From an uncultured Collinsella sp. (GTDB lineage: Bacteria > Actinomycetota > Coriobacteriia > Coriobacteriales > Coriobacteriaceae): a DNA stretch of 23,417 bases. Shown here piece after piece: positions 7,254 through 14,324 of the stretch. The position numbers were made by a program, and so were the translations under genes. The DNA is taken from the NCBI GenBank assembly GCA_900766165.1, contig CAAFUK010000119.1, positions 1-23,417 of the forward strand, written 5' to 3'. Below the pieces are notes generated by a model. It was not told the origin of the DNA. It saw nothing but the letters and a program-made list of their open reading frames with translations, and searched no databases. Numbering within the stretch: the stretch's first letter is position 1; every line of letters starts with the position of its first letter.

Positions 7254-9962
7254 CTAAAAACCAAAGTCAGCAACAGGGGCAAACGAAACAGCGATGGTGT
7301 ACGTCTCGCGCCAAACGATCTTGCCCGTCTCGCGCTCGCGGCAGACCAGATAGTACGGACCCTTGGCCGAGAATCCATCCGCTGCATGCAACGCAAACTT
7401 GGCATGCACCACGCGCTCCTGCGAGTTAACAGAAGTCTTGTTGGCATGCGCCTTGACCGTATCGCTCACCTCGTTGCCACTTGCATCGGTAAACACCAGC
7501 TCGTACTCGCACGGCAAGACCTTACCTTGGGCAGGTTCTTCCTGGATCAAGTTGACCGAGAAGAGCGAGTTGGTCACTCGACGTCCCTCACTCAGCACGC
7601 GCAGCGTCGCTGCGCGCGTATCGACAAAGTCCTTGGAACCCGAGCGCGCACGCCAAAAACCGATAACGGGCACGCAGAGCTCCTGCAGGCTCATGCCGCC
7701 GTGGACGTAGTTGTTAGTGCCGCCGGGACGCTTGAAGTGCACGTTCTCGCGCGGGGCAAATCCCTCAAAACCGGCACCCAAACGTCCCATGCCAACATTA
7801 ACAAACACCCCGCATGCCTCTTCCGAAAGCTTGGCCACGGCCTCGTTGGGCACCACCAGATGACGCTTGCCGTGCATGACAGGAGCGTCAAGGAAGGGAA
7901 GGTCTGGCTTGCCGAGCATCTGGCACTCGTTGAGCTCACGACGCGTGTAGATGAAGCCGTGATCCGCCGTCATAACAACACGCGCGCCCGGGGCGTCGGT
8001 ACACGCGCGGCGCGCCAACGCGGCAAGTTCCTCCACGGTGTCCGTGCAGGCATCGAAAACGTCATCCTGCGTAGCTGCCTTCTCGCCCGTGGCATCGATC
8101 TTGTTGTGGTAGAGATAAACGAGCCTGGAGTCTTTGAGCAGCGCTTTGCGCTCGGTTCCCGCCATGTTGAGGTATGTGCTCGAGCGCAAAGCGCGGGCCG
8201 TGGGCTCAACGTGGGTAAGTACGGCCTCGCGCTGCGGAGTCGTCGCAGTGGGCATGCCGTCAGCCAACACAAACGAGCCATCCTTTGCAAGTTCAAGCGC
8301 TTGGTGCGGCAGCAGCGCGGGCATGCCCACCTCGGTGATGGAGGGAAAGACCGCCTGCATGCTAGAAACCTTGACGTTGCCGCCGCGCTCGCGCTCGAGA
8401 AGCGCCGCGACGTCACGGGCCACCTCATAGCGCAGCGCGTCGCTTACGATAACGACCGTCGTTTTGGCAGACCCCACAAAGGTGGGCAGCACATGCCAGT
8501 AGAATTCATCCTGCCGTGCAGGGCCCTCGATGTAGCCGCAATCGGCCCACTCCCCTTGCGCAGCGGATGTCCAGCAGGCATTGGCATCGGCCAAGAACCA
8601 GTTACTGTAGAGATTCTCCGCCCAGTCCACCACGGCTCGGGCAGGCTCCTCGAGCATATCGCACTCGACAGAGCGCGCCCGCAAATACGCGGTGCACATA
8701 TGACGATAGGCAGCATCCATGGAATACCAATCGGACGTATAGGCATCCCACACCTGCTGGGGTTGCGCCAGATGGAACCCGCCCGCATATGCCTGCCTAA
8801 ATGCGCACATATCGGCCACAGCGGCAAGCAAGCCAAAGTAGCTCTCGACACGGCGGTACCAGCTTAGGTCGCAGCGACGCGCCACAAAGGCGCGTGCGTC
8901 CTCAACACGGTCCGCACCCTGGGCAAACGAGCTGAACAACTGCGAGAGCACAGCCTCATTGACGCACGGGAACACATCAAGCGAGGCCAGCGCATCGATC
9001 GGCAGAGCCTCAAACCGCACAAAGAGCCCGCGGGCATCCTCCACCAAACGACAGATCTCAAATAGGTCCTCGCTCGACGCCTGGGTATCGGCGGCCTGGT
9101 CCCACGTGCGCACCGCCTCAAGGCAATAGGGGCCGTAGGCGGGAGCCACATAGCTTTCGAGTCCCTTGAGCGCTCCCTCGGGAAGCGCGGTAGACGCCGC
9201 CGTAAGGAGCACATAGGATGAAAGCATAAGCAATGAGTCACGCTCATACAGCGGTCCTTCAAACCCATAGCAGCGAAGCATAAAGGCAGAGAGCACATCG
9301 CGCACGCAGTACTTGTCCATCAACTCGGCCAGCGCCTCGGGACCCTCGCGCAGCAGCATGGTCATACAGCCACGCAGCACAAACGCGGGGCGCGCGTCAC
9401 CAAGCTCTTTACCGCCAAAAATCACCGTAAGGATGCCGAGTTCGATATCGGATGCGCCCGAGGCATGCGGAACACACGCGGCAAACTTAGCGCAGCGGGT
9501 CTTGGCATCAAAGAACGTCTTGTGCTCGCGCAGGCTCTCGCGCACGGCGTCGATATTCTCGATGCCCAGCTGATCGGCCAAAAGTGAAAGATAGTCAGCC
9601 TGGAACTGATCGGCATACAGCTCAACATCGGCAAGCCAATCACCCTCAAGCCTGCCGCGCGGGCAACGGCGATACAGCAAGATATCGCTCGCAAGGTCAT
9701 CGCGGTTGATGAGCTTCTTGACGGCAAACATACGGCCCTCGTAGGCCTCAACAAAGCGCACCGGGCGCTCAAAGTCACCGTGAGCAGGCATTACGCCGGC
9801 ATCTGCCCCCACGCCGTCGAAACCCTCGGCAGCCAATCGCTCAAACTCAGGAGCAAACTCGCCGTCTGCATCGTGCCAAACCACAACACGGCGCGGCGCG
9901 CATGAGGACAACGGCTGCAAAAATCGCAGCTTGAGCTGTTCTTCTACATCGATCTTGGGCAT
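7254..9962 (-). CDS. pglZ: PglZ, alkaline-phosphatase-superfamily protein of type 1 BREX
   Basis: A 902-aa protein of the BREX-1 PglZ type A family. The alkaline-phosphatase-like core is seen in the metal-binding block IVSDALRYE (D508) and in TADHGF (D667, H668), followed by an LVVPN region and a beta-rich C-terminal domain. The N-terminal half (1 to about 490) is helical and typical of the family. PglZ is a core BREX component; it is needed for defence and interacts with other BREX proteins. The ATG at 9962 has AAGGAT 6 nt upstream. It begins 23 bp after the PglX C-terminal gene and its stop overlaps the brxL ribosome binding site, so it lies in a tight operon. Length is normal and no key residue appears missing. 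Confidence 0.95.
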   Translation of the reverse strand: MPKIDVEEQLKLRFLQPLSSCAPRRVVVWHDADGEFAPEFERLAAEGFDGVGADAGVMPAHGDFERPVRFVEAYEGRMFAVKKLINRDDLASDILLYRRCPRGRLEGDWLADVELYADQFQADYLSLLADQLGIENIDAVRESLREHKTFFDAKTRCAKFAACVPHASGASDIELGILTVIFGGKELGDARPAFVLRGCMTMLLREGPEALAELMDKYCVRDVLSAFMLRCYGFEGPLYERDSLLMLSSYVLLTAASTALPEGALKGLESYVAPAYGPYCLEAVRTWDQAADTQASSEDLFEICRLVEDARGLFVRFEALPIDALASLDVFPCVNEAVLSQLFSSFAQGADRVEDARAFVARRCDLSWYRRVESYFGLLAAVADMCAFRQAYAGGFHLAQPQQVWDAYTSDWYSMDAAYRHMCTAYLRARSVECDMLEEPARAVVDWAENLYSNWFLADANACWTSAAQGEWADCGYIEGPARQDEFYWHVLPTFVGSAKTTVVIVSDALRYEVARDVAALLERERGGNVKVSSMQAVFPSITEVGMPALLPHQALELAKDGSFVLADGMPTATTPQREAVLTHVEPTARALRSSTYLNMAGTERKALLKDSRLVYLYHNKIDATGEKAATQDDVFDACTDTVEELAALARRACTDAPGARVVMTADHGFIYTRRELNECQMLGKPDLPFLDAPVMHGKRHLVVPNEAVAKLSEEACGVFVNVGMGRLGAGFEGFAPRENVHFKRPGGTNNYVHGGMSLQELCVPVIGFWRARSGSKDFVDTRAATLRVLSEGRRVTNSLFSVNLIQEEPAQGKVLPCEYELVFTDASGNEVSDTVKAHANKTSVNSQERVVHAKFALHAADGFSAKGPYYLVCRERETGKIVWRETYTIAVSFAPVADFGF

Positions 9963-9985
9963 GAATATCCTTACCGTATCTGCAG

Positions 9986-10954
9986 TTACTTAATCTTCGC
10001 CAGCACATCCTGAAACTTGGCGTAGTTGACCTTGACACCGTCATCCAGGTCGATCTTAATCATCTGGTCTGCCAAGTGGTGCAGTTTCTCCTCGAAGGCA
10101 ATAGTCTCTTTGAGCTGGTCGTTGAGCTTTTTGATGCGCTTATCCAAGCGCACGCGCTCGCCGCGCTCGGCACTGACAAGGGCATCGTTGGCATACCCGA
10201 TCTGGGCACGGTAGCGCTCCTGCTGCTCATGCACATAGTCAGTGCGGATGCGAGCCAACAGGTCAGGCTGATAGCGATGCATGTAAACAAGGCACTTGAA
10301 GCCGTTCTTTTTGCCACTGTCGAACAGCCAGTAGATGGGACGCTTCTTATAGGTCTGACAGTGATCCTTAAAGAAGTCCTTCAAAAAGTAGGTGCGGATT
10401 ATCTCGCGCGAGGTGCCCTTGCCGCCGAGCGCCTCGGCAATAAAGGCCAGGTTCTGCTCGAGCGTATCCCCACCGTACACGGTGCGCACAAAGTCGATAA
10501 AATAGCGCACGATGTCGTCGTCAAAGTACTCGTCATCGGTAATGGGCAGCACGTTGTCGCTATCGGGCATAAAGCTCACGTGCGCGGGATCGGGCATCTT
10601 GGCCAGATAGTCGTCGACCGTGGCGCCCTGATCGGCCAGGACCAGTCCGTCCACATCCAGCGAATAGCGACCAAACATGCACCCCACGGCATAGCTTATG
10701 AGCGACGTGATCTCGTCGCGCTTGGTGCGCACGTATTTGTTGCCCTTGTAACTCTCGGGAATCTCATCGGCGGTGTCGAAGATGCACGCAACCGAAACGT
10801 ACCTATCCTCGACCTCGATGGGCACTTCACCCTCCATGTTGTAGATTTTGGCAAAGATTCGGTTGAGCTCTTCCTCGTTAGCGCGAAGCTGCTCAAACCG
10901 CTCGTTGACCTCAGCCTTGCGGGCCTCGTATTTATCTTGAAGTAAAGCGGCCAT
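9986..10954 (-). CDS. pglX: PglX C-terminal part (separate protein, 322 aa)
   Basis: This 322-aa protein corresponds to the C-terminal third of ordinary type 1 BREX PglX. Diagnostic blocks are RANEEELNRIF (about residues 24-34), YAVGCMFGRYSLDVDGL, ITDDEYFDDDIV, YFLKDFFKDHC, RPIYWLFDSGKKNGF and the ending IDLDDGVKVNYAKFQDVLAKIK. In known PglX these follow directly after the target-recognition region in one chain. Here they form a protein of their own. The start ATG 10954 has AAAGGA about 9 nt upstream; the frame is open further upstream to 11083 but that stretch is unlike PglX. The helical, charged N-terminus probably docks onto the methyltransferase part. It is preceded by a 143-bp gap holding a candidate promoter and followed 23 bp later by pglZ. 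The alternative is a broken pglX, but both starts and both domains are intact. Confidence 0.93.
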   Translation of the reverse strand: MAALLQDKYEARKAEVNERFEQLRANEEELNRIFAKIYNMEGEVPIEVEDRYVSVACIFDTADEIPESYKGNKYVRTKRDEITSLISYAVGCMFGRYSLDVDGLVLADQGATVDDYLAKMPDPAHVSFMPDSDNVLPITDDEYFDDDIVRYFIDFVRTVYGGDTLEQNLAFIAEALGGKGTSREIIRTYFLKDFFKDHCQTYKKRPIYWLFDSGKKNGFKCLVYMHRYQPDLLARIRTDYVHEQQERYRAQIGYANDALVSAERGERVRLDKRIKKLNDQLKETIAFEEKLHHLADQMIKIDLDDGVKVNYAKFQDVLAKIK

Positions 10955-11054
10955 GGCGGTCCGTCCTTTCGTTGTTGAGGGGAATCCATTGCGAGAACCC
11001 GGATAGGTGCATCGTAAAAACCAAAACCCGAAAACGTTCCCCCCTGCAAAAGAA

Positions 11055-11083
11055 ATTAAAACCATGCAAAGATGCAATCTCAA
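11055..11083 (-). promoter_or_regulatory. Candidate internal promoter ahead of the PglX C-terminal gene
   Basis: On the minus strand TTGAGA (11083-11078), a 17-bp spacer and TTTAAT (11060-11055) make a good sigma-70-type promoter immediately after the HEPN stop codon. Transcription would start near 11048, leaving a leader of about 90 nt before the PglX C-terminal gene. It could drive PglX-C, pglZ and brxL independently of the genes upstream. The spacer contains TTGCAT twice. Confidence 0.5.
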
Positions 11084-11097
11084 ATCAATTCAAACTG

Positions 11098-11790
11098 CTA
11101 GCGTTTCGTTCTATATCTCTTATCTCTTTGCGAGAGGAGTTTCACCCATGCATCAAGCGTTTCTTCTTTCAGCAGCATTCTTGCTGTAACGTTTCCTTTG
11201 CCGTTCGCGTCCTGCAAAGCCCACCACACTGATCCATCGGGCTTAACAACTCGCAAATATTGACCATGAGCGAGAGCATTCCTCAGATGTCTAAAAACGG
11301 CGTCAAGTCTTCTAAATGAACTTTTCTTCTGTTTTCTCCTGCCGGTTTTGGTCTTCGCACCCGGCTTGAATTCTGAAAGCCCAGCAATCCTTTTATTAAG
11401 ACAAGCCGCTGTTGATAAGCAAATGAGGGCAAACTCGTAATCTCGTTTAACAAAATCAGATGAATCGTTACCCGCTTCGTGGGCCGCTTTTGCAAGGTCA
11501 TTAGGGGTATATGCCCATCTTGTTTTAACGGCGCTGTCGAAACACATCTGTTCAAGAAACGAATTTGCCTGAACAGTAGTATAAATATTCAAATCAGTAA
11601 TAAACCCATTGGTCTGCCTCGTAGCATCAATAGCTTCTGATTCGGATACAAATCTTTGCAAATATATGCGTAGTTTTTTCTTAGAGATATCGTCCTTATA
11701 CGATTCATGAACCTGTTTTATCCACGACACATCATTCTTAAGAGGTGGATGTGCACATTTATTATTGTTAGCCTTTTTCTTCTGCGACAT
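11098..11790 (-). CDS. HEPN-motif protein, putative ribonuclease, inserted between the two parts of pglX
   Basis: A 230-aa protein, Lys-rich at both ends, with no membrane segment. Residues 170-175 read RNALAH followed by G: an RNxxxH motif with a polar residue after the Arg, the hallmark of catalytic HEPN ribonucleases. It sits in a predicted helix after a basic stretch (about 145-162), and an earlier helical block (about 100-132) could be the partner helix of the fold. HEPN proteins are common RNA-cleaving toxins in abortive infection, toxin-antitoxin, restriction and Cas13 systems. The ATG at 11790 has AGGAG overlapping the pglX stop (8 bp gap), so translation is coupled to PglX. No MNT-type antitoxin gene is adjacent. 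GC is low (about 30-40% in sampled lines) against about 60% around. I do not recognise the exact family; the HEPN call rests on one motif and on context. Confidence 0.7.
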   Translation of the reverse strand: MSQKKKANNNKCAHPPLKNDVSWIKQVHESYKDDISKKKLRIYLQRFVSESEAIDATRQTNGFITDLNIYTTVQANSFLEQMCFDSAVKTRWAYTPNDLAKAAHEAGNDSSDFVKRDYEFALICLSTAACLNKRIAGLSEFKPGAKTKTGRRKQKKSSFRRLDAVFRHLRNALAHGQYLRVVKPDGSVWWALQDANGKGNVTARMLLKEETLDAWVKLLSQRDKRYRTKR

Positions 11791-11798
11791 GTGGACTC

Positions 11799-14258
11799 CT
11801 AAACGAGAGGATGACGTTTGAAATCCCAGGAGGTTTCAAGCGAGTCGTAATCTATCTTGGAAAGATCGACTGAAGAAAAAGTAAGCCGTTCAATGACATC
11901 GCCCTCGATTACGTCCAAGCGAGGAAGCGAAATAATGTCTCCCACTTGACAGTTCAACGTTGGCGCAATGAAAGACAGCATCTCGCTCGCAACAGCTGAA
12001 TTCAAAAAAGCTAGAGTAGAATTTATATCAGATGATTTCATTTCCCTTGGGATAACAAACGCTGGACTAGCATCGTCAAAGAAAACACCCGGCTCATTAA
12101 ACCTAAAGCTAGGTTTACCAGATGTTATCTTTGACCAAGTTAGAGTGCCTCGATCAAAATACTTTGACGGAGAAAGACCACTTCCGGGAAACGCCTTAAG
12201 ATCCTCTGCCCCATTTCGCCAGAAAATAACATACTCGCGATTGCCAAACCATCGCCTGAAAGCTCCGCCCTTGTTGTACAGTCGCCAATCGCTTCCGATA
12301 TAGCACTGTGATACTTCATGCCAGAGCCGCAAAAACCTGTTGTTATCGCCCGTAAAAGAACCCTTTACCACAGCGTCAAATCCAGCAGAAATAGAAGAAC
12401 CATCATTAAAAGCTTTAAGCATAGCGTCGCTGGCCCAGTAGGCTATGGGGGTGCCGGGAATCTGCTTGAAGGTGTCGGCGTCGCGACGGTAGAACCAGCC
12501 GCAGTTAGGATTTTGGATGGCCTCCAGCGCCTTGGGAGCCTGAACCGCGGGACCAGTAAAATCGGCAAGACGAACGTATCCGCCCTTATAGCCATCGATA
12601 TGCGAATTGTGATAGGTAAATGTGCAGATAGGCACAGTTGCCCCTGCAAAGCCAGAATACTCGAGCTGAATGAGCGTGGTTAGAGTCTTGTCATCGATAA
12701 GCCTATTTCGAAGCTTCTCGTAGCTACCGATAAACATCCAAACGAACGGGGTCATCATTCCGACTTCGCCGTGCTCGCCGGCAAAGTCCATAATACGCAC
12801 GATGAACGAAGAGAACAGGTCGCTCTTCACGTCGGGATAGTTCTTCTTGACCCACTTAGACATGAAGGGGTTAAACCTGCTGCTGCCCATATACGGAGGA
12901 TTCGCCACGGTGCAGGCAAAACGACGGGACAGCTTCTCACAGATGGCGGCAGCGCCTTCGAGCTTAGTTTTGGTCGCAGCGGCAAAAAGGTCGTCGGAAC
13001 TGCTCGCTGCGGCAGCCTTAAGCTCATCAATCTCGGCCTCTGAAGGATTGAGCAGCGAGCCAATTTCGCCCAAATGACTCAGCTCCTCGGCGAGCTTCTT
13101 GTTACCCGGCAGCTCGTCCTCCCCTAGTGGAATGCTCGAGAGCACGGTAACGTCGGCGCCAACGCCACGCCTAAAGAAGCGACGATCGTGCTCGCGGGCG
13201 CACATGGCAAGCGCCAGTTCCGCGATCTGCGCCGCGCGGGGATCGATTTCCATGCCCGTAAGGTTTTTAGTAAGAATAAGCTCGGGAATTTCGCGCTCAC
13301 GATAGCCGCGCTCCTCGTACATATGGAAGAGCAATTCGAACGCATAGACCAGGATATGGCCCGAGCCGCATGCCGGGTCACAGAGGGTTATCTCCTCGGG
13401 GCTCGAGATGCGGATGAAGTCCTCGTGCTCAGCATCTGGCTCGATGTAATATTCCATGCGCTCGCGCAGTGAGCTCCCGGGGTTGTTGAGCATCCACAGG
13501 CGGCCGAGCGAGTTCTCGACCATATAGCGCACGATCCACTCGGGGGTGAAGAGCTGCGTGGCAGGTGCGATGTCCGCCGCCGCTGCCTTGCGCTTGGACT
13601 TAAAGAACTCGTCTTTAACGTCAGCGTTGTAGTACTGATACATCCAGCCCAGAACGGTCACGCCCTCGCGCCAGTCCTCGTCAGTGAGGACTGCGTTGAG
13701 ATTGCCCACCACGCCGTCGGCCATCATGAGCCCCTGGGGCAACAGCAGCTCCATGGCTCCGCCCACGCGTTCAAAGACGCCTGCCAGGCAATCGGCAAGT
13801 TCCTCGCACTGAGCCACAAACAGATAGCGCCACAGCGGTTCGTCGGAACCCGCCATTTTGAGCTGCGCCACGCGCTCGGGGTCGGCCGTGGAAATCTCCA
13901 CGTCAAGGGCGTTCTCCACGGCCTCGCTACCATGGCTACCGTCCGCACGGCTCAGCATGCGCATGCGGCTGGGGAGCCAGCCGCGCGCCTCAATAAAGCG
14001 TATGGCCACGATACGGTTGAACCAGGTGTAGGCCGCACGGTCACGCAGCGCATCATGGCCTTCCGCGGCCTGCAAGCGCAACAGCTCGTCGCGCTGCTCG
14101 ACTTCGAGCGGGCTCAGAGGCAGGCCGTTAATGGTCTGGGACCCGGCGGGCTCGGGCACGGGGTCGGTGATGCCGTAGCGCACCATCTGCGCCTCCACGC
14201 CTTTGATGAGCTCCGTGCGGGCCCAGGTGCAAAAGCTCTTAAGAGCAGAATCGTTCAT
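11799..14258 (-). CDS. pglX: PglX N-terminal part: BREX adenine-N6 DNA methyltransferase with target-recognition region
   Basis: An 819-aa protein. It has methyltransferase motif I DPACGSGH (294-301) and the catalytic motif IV NPPY (453-456) in the order of gamma-type N6-adenine methyltransferases, a helical N-terminal region before them, and from about residue 600 the target-recognition region. It ends at the family block TSWDFKRHPLV. Ordinary PglX is about 1200 aa and continues from this block into the domain found here at 9986-10954. PglX methylates adenine in a non-palindromic site to mark host DNA and is required for BREX activity. The start ATG 14258 has AAAGG about 10 nt upstream and lies 66 bp after brxC. 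The 3' part (about 11799-12425, residues about 613-819) is AT-rich compared with the rest, a sign of replacement of the recognition region. Confidence 0.95.
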   Translation of the reverse strand: MNDSALKSFCTWARTELIKGVEAQMVRYGITDPVPEPAGSQTINGLPLSPLEVEQRDELLRLQAAEGHDALRDRAAYTWFNRIVAIRFIEARGWLPSRMRMLSRADGSHGSEAVENALDVEISTADPERVAQLKMAGSDEPLWRYLFVAQCEELADCLAGVFERVGGAMELLLPQGLMMADGVVGNLNAVLTDEDWREGVTVLGWMYQYYNADVKDEFFKSKRKAAAADIAPATQLFTPEWIVRYMVENSLGRLWMLNNPGSSLRERMEYYIEPDAEHEDFIRISSPEEITLCDPACGSGHILVYAFELLFHMYEERGYREREIPELILTKNLTGMEIDPRAAQIAELALAMCAREHDRRFFRRGVGADVTVLSSIPLGEDELPGNKKLAEELSHLGEIGSLLNPSEAEIDELKAAAASSSDDLFAAATKTKLEGAAAICEKLSRRFACTVANPPYMGSSRFNPFMSKWVKKNYPDVKSDLFSSFIVRIMDFAGEHGEVGMMTPFVWMFIGSYEKLRNRLIDDKTLTTLIQLEYSGFAGATVPICTFTYHNSHIDGYKGGYVRLADFTGPAVQAPKALEAIQNPNCGWFYRRDADTFKQIPGTPIAYWASDAMLKAFNDGSSISAGFDAVVKGSFTGDNNRFLRLWHEVSQCYIGSDWRLYNKGGAFRRWFGNREYVIFWRNGAEDLKAFPGSGLSPSKYFDRGTLTWSKITSGKPSFRFNEPGVFFDDASPAFVIPREMKSSDINSTLAFLNSAVASEMLSFIAPTLNCQVGDIISLPRLDVIEGDVIERLTFSSVDLSKIDYDSLETSWDFKRHPLV

Positions 14259-14286
14259 GGTTGATGAGCCTTTCTAAACGCCAGAG

Positions 14287-14316
14287 GCAACCGGTGCACG
14301 TTTTGGTACCGGTTGC
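14287..14316 (-). other. Hairpin between brxC and pglX
   Basis: GCAACCGGT (14287-14295) and ACCGGTTGC (14308-14316) form a perfect 9-bp stem with a 12-nt loop in the 66-bp gap. No T run follows on the minus strand, so it probably protects or processes the transcript, setting BrxA-BrxC apart from PglX expression, and does not end it. Confidence 0.5.
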
Positions 14317-14324
14317 TCCGCGGG

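Noticed and set aside
7386..8867. Plus-strand open frame of about 490 codons opposite pglZ
   Set aside because: Antisense shadow of a well-matched gene, with Arg/His-rich low-quality composition and no credible ribosome binding site or family.
10955..11083. N-terminal extension of the PglX C-terminal protein to 11083 (43 more residues)
   Set aside because: These residues do not resemble PglX, would overlap the candidate promoter, and a well-spaced ribosome binding site precedes ATG 10954.
9986..14258. pglX as a frameshifted pseudogene
   Set aside because: The two parts are separated by a complete gene and not by a simple frameshift, each has its own start signals, and no family block appears lost.
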